This document shows positions 1 through 13,000 of a DNA stretch of 64,000 nucleotides, piece after piece; positions within the stretch are counted from its first letter, which is position 1; the number at the start of each line of letters is the position of its first letter. The stretch lies in NCBI GenBank assembly GCA_964017155.1, contig OZ024858.1, positions 23,143,657 to 23,207,656 of the forward strand, written 5' to 3'. Below the pieces are notes generated by a model that saw only the letters and a list, made by a program, of their open reading frames with translations, did no database searches and was not told the DNA's origin. The translations under genes were made by a program, and so were the position numbers. This DNA comes from Oasisia sp. SBJ-2009 (lineage: Eukaryota; Annelida; Polychaeta; Sabellida; Siboglinidae).

Positions 1-1688
1 ACACACAAACACATTTTCCCTTGAGTACCTATCTGCACTAACGCTACAAAATATCATACATCACAGACATACTTATACAAATGTTTCATGCAATAGCCGA
101 CGTATGTGAACTCAACCTCAGTGATAACACCAATTATCTATGCCAAAATCACAACCACACATAGTGCGGGCCACCAAAAGTTCACTGACCGAAGGAGCTC
201 TTTGTTTTCCGCTTGGTTCCAGTCTACATTCTCTGCCTCGATGACCTTGAAAAAGCTTGTCCTATATCTGCAAGGGAGGGGTTATTATTTAGCACATAAC
301 GCCTGGGTGTCTACCAGCAGCCTTTTTTGCGAAGGCGTTGAACAAAACTTTGACTGATCGACGCATGCACTAAAAGTTCACATGGGTAAGCTACAGGTTT
401 ACATATGCCTGTGTGAACTATCCTAAAGGTATGGCTAAAATACAACAATACACACAAATAATGGTCTTGTGAATTTCAGCAAAGTAAACAGTAGGAATGA
501 TCACCCGGGACATGATAAATGGCATTAATTTGAATAAACACCAGAGAATGGCAAATTCTGCTTTTCACTAAGCTGTTTGACATCCGGTGAATACGTGGGT
601 CCGTTCACCGGAAACACATTTGTATAACTGCAAAACAGCCCCACTTTGATGTGGTCTTATGATACGTTTTTCCTGCACACAGCGAGAGCCGCACGAGCAA
701 TTACCCGATAACATTTGCGGTTGCAGGCAGGTGTTTTTCGACTGCAGTTTACAAATCAACGTGTCCAAAATGGCACAACCCAAGTGCTGTTTTGAGGGGG
801 GTACGGGTCTCGGTCCTCGCAACATGTGCCACTCCTACATCTTGGTTTTCTCTGTGCCAATGAATCGTGCTACAGTAATGGCTAACATTCCCTGCCAGTC
901 CAATTAAAAACTACACAAATTTACACCTGCAACTCTAAATAGATGTTAACGGCTATAAATATACTATTGTGATTTCAAAACACAGAACAGTGTAAGTTAA
1001 GAGATGGATCACTGAGAAAATGCTAGGATATACTAGGTGTATTTAAAAAAATAACTACCAAGTGTATTTTCCAGAAAGGTCAAACACAGATGCATGTAAA
1101 GATAAATAAAACCGGGTTAAAATTTGTTTTGCCTCATCTGTTTCCCAGCATGCATCTGGGCATTAGTTATTGGCAGGAAGTCAGCTAAACTAGCTTGAAT
1201 CTGGGAACTCTCTGATAATGCTGAACGCCAAAAAGGTAATTGGAATTAATTAATTTAATTGGAAATTAAATCAGCTGATGTCCACAAAATTGACAACAGA
1301 GGGGTTAATTACCTGAATGGTTTGTATATATTCCAAAGGTGAACCCTTCAAGGTGTGAACACTTCCACAAGCTTATTAAATATGTAGTGGGCTTTAAATT
1401 ATCATATGACATAATTATGTACTCTTGTATTAAAAATATTCTATTTAAAATACCAGGGAAAGCAGGTTTTACTTTAAGATTAGTAAACATTATTTAAAGA
1501 TAAAACTAATAAAACACGTGTAATTTAAAGTTATAAAATCAAACAATTCAATAAAACCACAAACAATTAATCAAACTATTATTAATTAGTTAAATCTAAT
1601 GCATTTTGGCAAGAATGAACATGAAATGCTTGAGATTGTGAAAGATGGGAAAGGTCACAAGGTCATGAGGTTACAAGGTCGTACTAAC
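1..1688. other. Intron 3' of the last visible PDE5 exon, no recognised feature
   Basis: AT-rich, low-complexity in places (1440-1600). No splice-bounded frame resembles the remaining PDE5 catalytic segment on the minus strand, and no transposon signature was recognised. Confidence 0.5.
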
Positions 1689-1789
1689 TTGAAGTAGATG
1701 CTGAGGTCAGTGGCGAGGATTGCGTGTTCGAGGAGATGGAGGATCTGTCGATACTCCGTCTGAGAAAGTTCACTCAGGATGTTGTTACC
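1689..1789 (-). CDS. PDE5: PDE5 exon: catalytic domain (residues 678-710), last exon in window
   Basis: 101 bases, 33 codons plus AA, flanked by CTGCAG and GTTAGT. It reads [17 protein letters not shown] then [16 protein letters not shown]. It matches GNQILSGL...AILATDLALYIK of PDE5. The next exon should begin by completing a Lys codon and carry the KRR.EF and later D764- and Q817-equivalent segments. I searched bases 1-1688 by eye and found none. Confidence 0.95.
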
Positions 1790-4700
1790 CTGCAGATTAG
1801 CCAAACATTATACATTTAGTACACATCATAGCAACTTAACGTTATTAGTATTCTGTGATAGTTATTATGTAAGAGAAGTGATAATATTTATGATAAATAT
1901 AGCTGTAGTGATTAATGTGTGAGCCGTTTCTGACATAATAAACTAGCGGCATGTGTGATATTTCACTAAAATAAGTTACTGATGCATCCGTCCGTCCGTC
2001 GGTCCGTCGGTCCGTCGGTCCGTCGGTCCGCCCGCCCGCCGGCCTGTCTATATATCTGTCTGTGATCTGTCTGGATCTAGACAGAGACAGATAGTTAGGA
2101 TCCACCTACTGACATCTTATGGCTCTTATCGACCACGCCACTTGTCTACTGTCAGGATTAAGGTTTATGCTAGATGACACAAGTCAATCGATTACTTCCT
2201 GCAACTCAGAATGTATACTGTGCTTGCAAGACCAAAACTACTTGTCTCTGAGCTTTTAATTAATTTCCAATTTTCCATATACGTGTACTTGGGAATGCTT
2301 TATGTGAAACATCAGCACTGTGCTAGCCATGTTTAGCGAAACTAATTAAAAATATAATTATTATGATTAGACATTAATAGTATAATTATTAATTCTTTCA
2401 ACAGGAGTTTGATTAAAATGATCAGAGCTCAAATAAAATAAAGAGATGCCTAAATAAATTTATTAATAAATTATTAACAGAAATTTCATAATAGTTACAT
2501 TTTTGTATGTCACAAACTGGCACGGCAATATTATACATTTTTTCCTCAAATTTCAGTAACCATTTCCATCAACACTCATGAATACTTTGCTGAAAATGTT
2601 GTATTTTGGAATGTTTTTGGAAATAAATAACGTACAATATACAGTTGACTGCGACATTCTTAATTAAAGAGGAAGTGAAACTAACGAATCAGCAACAGTG
2701 ACAGGTGACCTTTCAATGTTGCTTCCAGTTATCTAGATCAATACATCAGGAGGCTTTATCTTTTTCTGAACTATCTTCCGTGTGATCATTCCGTTGGTGA
2801 CAAATTTCCCTCTGTGGAAAGGGCACTGGTGATATTGATTTGATGTTATTAGCTCGCACAACCTTTTCAATGGGCGACACTCCATTTGCGCACAATAACA
2901 GTGGAAAGATAGCGAAGACTCGTCTATCATAATAGGTTCTTCGAAATGTCATGCATTAAATACCATGTCACACCGAAATGCGAATTACACATTTGCAGCA
3001 GGTATTGGCAGAGAAGGAGAGCCGATGTTAGAAGTTGCCCCCGAGGATTGACAGCATAAGCTTTTAATCAGGACAGTCATTCATAGTCACTTCTCAGCAA
3101 ATCCCATTGGGAAATGTCCCATCAGAGCTCTCCGTGATAAATGTTACGTCGCTGTCGTTTTGACTCCAAATGATGAACACTCATCATAAAATATAAGCTC
3201 CTGTGTTTATTTGGCTTCCATAATCAAAGAACTGTCAAACGGAATATATGCATTCGCATCAGGTTGTAAAACTATTACAAGTCGGATACAGAGAATATAT
3301 TACGAATGCACACAAGATAAACGTCTCCACAGCACCAAGACGTGACACTATAAACGCAACTTGCAGCAATAATCTTCCTGGTTTCATGTTTCGATGACAT
3401 CTTTAATTTTTATTTTTACAAGGGTGTGTTTTGACAGGAGAAAGTGTGATTTGTTGAGATGTGAAGGCCATATTTTATAACACGCATAGAAAACGGAACC
3501 CTACAGAATATGGACCCGGGGTCCATTTTCCATGGGGTCCATATTCTATGTGACACCGACACTTTTAACTTACCGTAGTGTTGAGAATCATCATGCACTG
3601 GTCGAAGTGATGATGTTCCATGGTGGACATGGAGTACAGCTGGGCCAGCGGTGACATCGTCCTACAAGACAAACACACAACTCAGTCCACTGAAGGCGGT
3701 GCAGAATACATGCGGGCTACACCGTCCTACAGGAAACAGAATACGATAATAATAAACACAATTACAGAGGTGACATAATTATACTGTTATTTACTAATTA
3801 TATTGTTATTATTATTCAAACAAAATCTTAATTGACGTGACATAATTTTCATATTATCACCTAGTATATGAGCATTATTATTCAAACTAAATAAACCACA
3901 CTGAGGAATATCATATGATAGGACGACTGCATTGAGAGACCTGGAAAGTGTGAGAGGAGAACAGAGACCAACAGAGACAGAGCGAAGGAGTTGATAGAGA
4001 ACGTAGCGAGAGGAAAGTGACAACAGAAAAAATGAGGAAAAACATGATTTAACAAGATTTAACAAGATTGCCACCTAGAGATTCAACTCTAGATGGTAGG
4101 TGGACAAGGAAGCCCCTTGGCTTATCGAGAGTCCAACCTATCTGTCTAAGTATACCCCGCCCGTCTTAGGTATATATCGATTTAATTTTAAAACATATTA
4201 ACACTACTAGCACCTATACAATCAGCTGATAATCTGTTCCACTCGATTACTGTTCTTTGTGAAAATGAGAATGTTCTCATATCTAGTATACACTGCTTCT
4301 TTGCTAATGTAACTCCATGTCCTCTAGTCCTTCTCTCTTCCTTGACCGTGAAAAAAATATAGTTGATGGTCACCAATGGCTAATCTGATCCCTGACGACA
4401 GGGATGTCAAGAGAAGAACAACAGGAATATTAAATATTAACCAGCAACCAGTTATAAAACTGGCTCATAGCAACACAACTGTACTTTTAGTACAGCTGCC
4501 CTGGATCAGTAGCAAGGACACGTTGACTCAGACGCTGGACTAGTGGTCAGAACACAGGGGCTGGACTAGTGGTCAGAACACAGGGGCTGGACTAGTGGTC
4601 AGAACACAGGGGCTGGACACACAAGAACGGTCACTTAATAATAATAATAATAATATTTATTATTTATAAAGCGCAATATCCAAATATGCTCAAAGCACAG

Positions 4701-6995
4701 TACAATAAAATATAAAACTATTTATTATGTGTTAAAACTAATATTAATAATAATAAATACAACTTACTTGATCTGGAACTGGTTGTTGGTTCCACGGTGA
4801 TCGAGGTCGTGACACAGACACCCCACCAGTAGGGCCAGGACCTCCAGGTCACTCAGCATTGACCTCATGTGACCTTTCTACAACGACCAAACACACATAC
4901 AACCTCTCAACAGCGACCAATTTCCCTGCTACTCTCACCATTCACATGAACTCTTTCCTTCCACTGCCTCTAACGAGAACCCTCTGTAGCGACCAATATT
5001 CGTAACCTTTCAATAACGATCAATGTGACCTCTGTGTAATGACCAGTGCCAATTACTGCACGTATGTTGACCGGCGATTCGGGGATTTCACGCCGGGAAC
5101 CTGCATGACGATTAGTGGTGCCATCTTGACCTTCTAGGGACGGACATGTGTGGATTAGCTGGACGATGATTACATGGTCAGGGTGGCGCTGACCACAAGA
5201 GTTGCTTAGGAACCTCCACTCAGTGTCTCTAATTACCGCTGCCATTACTGGACTAATCCACACACAACAGTGGTTTCACACGTAATCACGGAGCAGTCTC
5301 AAAGTATCAAAGGCTACCTTTGCAATCAGGGTTTTTCTTCAAGATGGATTGCTAATAAAACAGTGTGAAATATGACATTTCCACAGTGGGGGGGGGGGGG
5401 GTTTTGTCTAGAGGCCTGGTGGGGTATAACATTGCCCCTATCTCTGCTACCTGTACGTTGTCATTTTATAATTGTTTAGATAAGCTATGCGCATCATTGT
5501 ATAGGCAGTTAGCATCTATATGTGTTGCATTTTCTTGTTGAAAATCTTGCTACTAGCCGATTACATTGTCATGGCTTTACATTTTGTTAGTACAATTATT
5601 AAATGACCTTTATTGACAATTACTCTTTGTGTGTTCTGTAGCAAACTAGCTCAGGGTTCTGCCATTATGTATTCTATTATTCACATTGAACATCAGCAGT
5701 GGATAAATAACATGTCCTGAGTGCGAGAAGCACAGTGCTCTTGGGACTTTACAGTAGAAAAAACTGCTAGTAATTTAAGTAACAACAATTAACACATGAA
5801 AGACTTAACATAATATACAAGACGGAACATGACCTTATAGATATCCCACTAGATCACTACAGCCAACAAAACACTAGATGCCCACATAAACAAGTAGAAA
5901 AGAAGACCTGCTAAATCTAGTCAATGACATGGTTTCTTGCAAAAATAACCGTAGACTTGTTAAACATTGTTCTACTATATTCACAACATGTTTTCAGGAT
6001 AAAATAACCAATGTGGTACATTTGGGGCCTGCGTTTGAAAATTCCATTCCTCAGATCGATGTGGATTTGTGGATTATTGTGGTTTGGCATAGAGAGATTA
6101 CAACACATGATGATCGGTGAATGTTAGTGACCAACGACGTGTAATGTGAGGATGATTCAGTGAGGTATAAGCAAGTGAGGCGAGGTGAGGTACTCACCAG
6201 GAGGACACAGTACATGGTCTGGGCGACATTGAATGCGTGTCGCCAGTTGTGATATGTCACGTTTCGGTAGTTCTTCTTCACGGTGAGGATCCAGCGACAA
6301 AACACCTGCGAAAAACACAGTCGGTGATACCTACGCACTGTCATTTCAACTGACATGTGGAGTAAAACATACTGCGCCACCATTGTGGTTAGCTGACGAA
6401 TGGTAACTGTTGTCTGCCTGGTGAGTTAACATGTATCATGTTCTGAACATTTCAATAAGGTTTATTCCATTGTCAGAAAACTGCACATCTCAGTGACTTG
6501 CCTTTGAACCAGAACTTGATTTAAATCAGTTTGATTACATTGACCAATCCATAGTATATGAGTTGTAACTAGGAAATCTAGTTAACGTAAATGCATTAAT
6601 GTTAGCATATATTTTGGTGTATGAAAAACATAAGTAAACATAAATACTTTCTTATCTTATTCGTCTAGGAAAAGTTTTTAAAATGTAGTTTTTATATACG
6701 TTTTGCTTTTCAGCATGATCAAAGGTGTGTCTTTGCATTAAATCAAAGAGAAGAACACCACTTGTAATAAATAATTCATAACATATTACTCAGGAACATA
6801 CCAATAATTACACACCCGTCAGTGAAATACCATACATAACACACTAAACATAACACCCCAATCACACCACACATAATGCATCTCATATAACACACCACAC
6901 ATAACATACCTGACGTAGCACACCCCACATAACACACCTAACACAACACACCCTGCATAACATACCTGACACAACACACACCAAAAATAATACCC

Positions 6996-7042
<47 letters not shown>

Positions 7043-10000
7043 CCACATTTAACACATCCGACATAACATAACATACTTCTCATAACACATCACATCTAAC
7101 ACACCTCGTAGTTGATGTGGAAGCGTTCAAGCAGCTGTAGGTCGACAAACATGCGGACACAGGCCTTGATCGTGTCGTCATCGCTGAGCACAAAGTCACT
7201 GAAGCCGTAGTCCAGTAGTTGGTAGGTCTGGGCCGGAGGGATCTCAAAGCTCTATAAACGTTCACACATGTGGAATGATGACACCAGTTACCACAATTGA
7301 CTGTCACAGACATCACATGTGGAATGATGACACCAGTTACCACAATTGACTGTCACAGACATCACATGTGGAATGATGACACCAGTTACCACAATTGACT
7401 GTCACAGACATCACATGTGGAATGATGACACCAGTTACCACAATTGACTGTCACAGACATCACACGTGGAATGATGACATGAGTGACCACAATCGACTGC
7501 CATAGACACCAGTCACATGACAGCCACATACAAGTGTGTGAAGCTCAGTGGAGAAGAGGGTTAAAGTATGTTAGACACACTGAAGAGAAAGGGTTAACAT
7601 AGTGAATCCTTTACAAAGTTGGACAAAAGATGACAAAAAGTATTGATGCAAAAACTTAAAATGGTGTTTAAATACAACATGAAAATACAACGACAAAAAG
7701 TAATCTCAACGCAGTGTGTTTACATGTAGCAAAAATATTGTTTACATACTAGGAAAAATAATTGATGCAAAAACACAGCACGGTGTGTTTACACTACAAA
7801 AATAATTTATGCACCACATCATCGATCTTTTGTAAGACGCCTTTGAAAAAAACTTTCACACATCTTTGAACAGGCCGCTTGAGAATGTATGATGTATTGT
7901 GTTAGTCTTGTGGGCCTGAGAAAGCCAACTCCGCAGTAGTTCATACAACATATGACCATGACTAAGATGGGAACCTTTGTATGGGAGAGTGAGAGTGATG
8001 GTGTGAGGAGCGGTGGTCGCGCGGTAGAGCGGTAGAGCGCCGGACTGTCAATCGAGGGGACGGTGGTTCAATCCCACCTACCGCCGTTTCGAAACTTAGG
8101 CAATTTCATTTACCCCACATTTGCCTGTATCTTTTGGAAGAGACACTGAAAGCCGGTGGTCCCTTCGATCTGGTGTCTATGCCAGGGGAAGTCAAATATC
8201 CCACACAGGGTACAAATGTGTAACCTGTAGTGGACTCACTCATTCTAGAGAAGAACTCCTGCATTAGCCCAAGATTGGGCTGGGAATGGAATTGGGAGAT
8301 GGAACTGAAACGGGCTTTGTGATGGAAAACAAAAATGAAAGAATGGCCTCATTGCCAGCCTCATCTCGGACTACAGATGAGCAATATTTACGTAACATTA
8401 TTTTATGATCGTTATGAACAGATAAATACGTAACCAACCTGTATCTTGCGAACTTCAGCTGTGGACACGGAGGTATGGTAGGACAAGACCTCTAACGCCA
8501 CCTGGCGTTTCGCTAGCACCTTCACCGTGTTCTCAAAGATCTTTGTGTTCCGGATGCCAATTCCAGCAAATATAGCAAATGCCTGAAAACGAAAATTATG
8601 ATGATAACGTTGATTTAGTTATCACTGCTATATTCCAACAAACAGGGTTTTGGATGCAGAATTGTAGGTTTATTGTTCAGACTTAATGTGATGTTTAAAA
8701 CGGTCAATAGTCTTTTGAATCGTGAAACTTACCAATCAAATAACAGACATACTGTGCAACTTACTGTCTAAACCTGCTTCTCGTACATACATAACTTTCT
8801 ACTGATCTAGTGAATCGCATCGGTAATTCGCCCGAAACTACCGATTCGTCCTTGAACTAACCTCAAGGATTTTTTCGTCAGTCTCATTGAATGCCTGGCC
8901 ATCAAGTTTATCAACCAGTTGAATGACACCGACCATCTCATTGTGAGAACTTTGGATTGGCATACAGAGCACACTGCAGTGTCGGCAGCCCGAGCCATCG
9001 TCCATCTGAAAACAGAACAAAATGTGTTTACTAAAAATGGCTACAACATATAACGTGCTTCGGGGTGACCTTGTGAAACATAACAACTCAGTTGTGTAAA
9101 TATTAAAAATATTAACCACAAAAATGTAAAATGTTGGCCATCAGCAGTTGTTGCTCTGTTGCGCAAATAAATGGCTGTGGTCTAAATTATCATTTCATAA
9201 TTCATATGAAACTGTAATAGTATATAGAAAGCATGCTCGTTGCATGCTGTCGTGACCTGGATGTGGTTAAATTTAGAACTGGGCAGGTGTTTCGAGCTCT
9301 TCTTGCCCTTTTCAACATTGGTACGTGTTTAAACGAATGAATTATTACCACACCCTCAAAATGAACACCCAGGGTAGGGTACCAATGGACGAAAGGAGGT
9401 AAAATACTCCACTACCTGGGTGGCGCACACACACCGGGCAGTCACCCTTACCCAGCATGTGTGGCACACAAATCATTTTCGAACGGAAGCATTTAAAAAG
9501 ACAACCGAAAACTTGCAGATACCTAATAAATTAACGTTTCCAAAGGGCGTGAATCGCGGTGTGTTCTGTTTGGTTAGCCTTCACCACGCAATGTGACTAA
9601 TATGAGATACATCACGCTTTCTCCAGCACCTTCCGCTACTGGGCGGAGGTGTTAGGAGCTTTTTGTCAAAGGCATCTTACGAAAGATTGAATCAGTGTTT
9701 TTGTCGAGGGTTTTTTGCCGTATGTAAACACACTATTTTTAGACGCTCGGACACTTCAAACGGATGTTTATCTCCCGGTGCTTGTGACGCTAAATGAAAG
9801 TACATTTGCCGAATTCAAAAGATGAAACATTAACCTAGCAACAACCCACGTATACCTCAAGTATACCTCACAAATATATAAAAGGTCACCTTTTATGTCT
9901 TAAAAGAAACTGTGATAAAATGGAAATACCGGCGCCTTGGCAAGTAGCATAAACGTACAATATATCAAGCTGCCAAACATGATCTCGTTCTGCCAAATAA

Positions 10001-13000
10001 ACCCTGGTATATATATAAAAACCACAGTGTACCTTCAGCCAACTGATTTTACATGGGCAGACGGTGGTTTACATTAAACGCTGATAACCATCAACATCCT
10101 GAAGTTGTAACTGCGCCCATTTAGACGGCATAACCATAATGGAACCAGTCTAGGGGCTGGAATAACAGTTGAGATTTTTTCTGATTTAATCTTTCCGTCA
10201 AAACCTTTGAGCACTACCCTTAGACAACTACTCTACCTCATCAGACATGTGTAACTATAAAGCCGTTTTCAAACTGTCATCTAAGGCTGGCAATGTCATT
10301 TATGAATTGCGTAAGATGACGGCAGACCTGACAATACATGACGTGGGTGGGTGACAAATGCATGAAACGTTGTTGCGACATGATAAGCCAGCTTGACCGG
10401 TTGCCATCTAGTGCTTGTTGTGGTGGATGGTAATCTGGTCAATCTTAAGGTGCCATTGAATATTTATGGCGCCCTGGACAAGGCGTGTAGGCGACTGTGA
10501 CAAGGTTGTACAGATTACGTTCCTTGTAATCACGCACTCACCGACGCTACCTGATCCGTTCTCAATAAACCAAGGATTACCGCTATGTAACAGGGATCTG
10601 TCTCATACTCCTAAGAGCTATGGTACAGTCAGTAAAGTCGGTACTCCTTCTGTTGATGTGTGAGCTGCCGTGTTTGCTACAACACCAACACACGTACTGC
10701 ATAACAAAAAAAACACCTAATCCATCCACAGGATCGGGGTTGAAATGGTCCACAGCTAATGTTTTATTGGCAACCGAAATCGCAAAAAAAACAAGTTCAT
10801 ATCATTTTCTATATCCATTGATTAAAAGGAGATCACTGACTGCAAACAGGGACATATTGATAGGATCTCTCAGGTGCAGCTGAACACAGCGCAAACATTT
10901 GTAAGGGCCAATTTGCAGACACCCCATAATAAAATTATGAAATATTTTAATTAATGTCTCGTAAACAATAATGGTCTTATATATTCATGAATAAAAAAAG
11001 ATATGATTTTAAAAGTGTGTTGCCATAGTTCCAGTAATACGTGGTATGGGATGAGCCCTTTTACAATCCAAAATGGCTACCCACGTCAATCTGCATTAAC
11101 ATTCACTCAACAGGTGGTGCCACTGTAGCAATTTATTTTCCCGTGCTAAAACTATTTTGGAACTTATCCTTCCCCACCTGCATAAAGACCACAAAACTAA
11201 GACAACCTGCGACTTACAGTAACCAGTATGTGTTAAGACTTGTGTCAGGCTCTGAGCATTGTAGACACATTAGAGCTCTCCTGTCATGGAGTTTCAGACA
11301 AGGAATCTGTCACCAGTGTATTGATGCAAGTCTATGCAAGATAAGGAGACATGGGCTACATATTGCATGGACAATTTTCTTCCTTAAATATTTGACATAT
11401 TTACAAACCCCTGAAATCTGGAAGGTATGCACTATGCACATACCCCATGTGCCCTGCTGCCCCCCCACACCCCCCCCCCATGCATGATTCATCCCATGGA
11501 ATGTATGAATCATACACAAACAAGTAACCACGACCATATAAGATCACGGTATTGATCATAAGCCGGGTATTAACACTTCGCATGCAATAAATGGAATGCG
11601 AGAAGTTTGCCCTAAGTGCTCTAAGCCCTTGCAATTAGCGTGTTACCCATTGATAACATCTCTATGGATTGCCAAAGTCCCCTTACTGCGCCCTAGGGGA
11701 AATACCGGAGGAAATCTGACGTTGTCACATGGCTTTCTCTGTGAAGTCAGCTTCGTAAAATAAAACTACTCCACGCGTGAGACATCTCATAAATTTTAGG
11801 TATTTGTCTTTAATTCTACTGTCATAATTGGCCATGAATTCTGATTTTTGTGCGATTTCCTGCATGCGTTGTTCCAGTGGACTGGTATTGATAAATGATT
11901 CTTTTAGTATAGTACTTCAGGAAATATATTTTAATGACAAAATACCGATGTAATAAATAAAGCTGCCAGGCTGTGTAGATTGATAAAAGTATGTGTTCGT
12001 GTAAACTTAACCAATGAAACACTCATGGCAAACTGCGCATGTAACAACAATGTTCACTTGATAAGTCTACTATCACAGAAACGACACACAACTTTGCGAA
12101 CCATTGTTCTTCATAGACTGGTCTATATTTAAGGTGGCTAAGCTTTTGTGTGACCATGGCATTCACTTAAATTAATGCGTGTGACGTGTGACGTGTACAC
12201 AATAGAGAGACTGCCAAACGGTGCATTAAGAACTTGGCAAAAACACTGTGAGCCGATGGTAGGCAGGTTGACTTGCAGTAATCGCAACAGGTTTTTATAT
12301 CGACAAACGCGGCAGATGTCACATCACAGACGTGATGTCTCTGTCTCTCACTGACTCTGCTCTCTTCATATAGCGCTCTCAACATTCCCCAAATCTGACA
12401 ACAAAGATTTATTTCGACATCTCTCGGGTCAGAGTGACCTGCAAGAGGCAATTTTGGTTCCATACACAAAGTCTTATCGTTTTATCTGGTTGATTGTTGA
12501 TGCTATCGAGTTTAATGGCAAAACTGACAAATGCAAGCACCTTTCTGTAACAGTATAGATTTTCTATGTGTCAATGCCACTAAGTGTGCGCATATACAGA
12601 CGTGGGTGTAATTTGATATATACATAAAAAACAATCCATTATTTCATCGTAATGAATTATTTATTCGCACAGAAATTGTGGTCAGGTGGAATAGTGAACC
12701 TATGTGGCAGCAAATTATAATCTTATTAATGTATTATGTGAACATTGCATTTTATATGTTCAAATTACTTTAATACCAAAATGCATACTTTTATGGAGTT
12801 GATGCACTAAATGTCGTGTAGGTTTTCATTATATCAAACAACGTTTTCAGACCCAATCAGATTTCTCCAACTAAATTCTTTTCACTGAAATGTGCCTTAA
12901 AATCTTTCGCAACCAAACCGTCAGTGAAACATACAAAACAACAACATTTACTATTGGCTCTGCAACACTCATTCGCCCTTTTCAAAAACAAAGATGAACC

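Noticed and set aside
1..1688. Remaining PDE5 catalytic exons
   Set aside because: No minus-strand AG...GT interval here gives KRR.EF, ACDLS..TKPW or the QVGFID segment expected next.
8010..8085. Functional tRNA-Asp gene
   Set aside because: The A and B boxes and a GTC loop are present, but the acceptor stem pairs poorly, the A box is duplicated, and the similarity to the 62.4-62.7 kb copy extends 200 bases further, so it is a SINE head.
11041..11487. 148-codon plus-strand frame
   Set aside because: Starts at GTG, has no domain, and ends in a C-rich run within a PDE5 intron.
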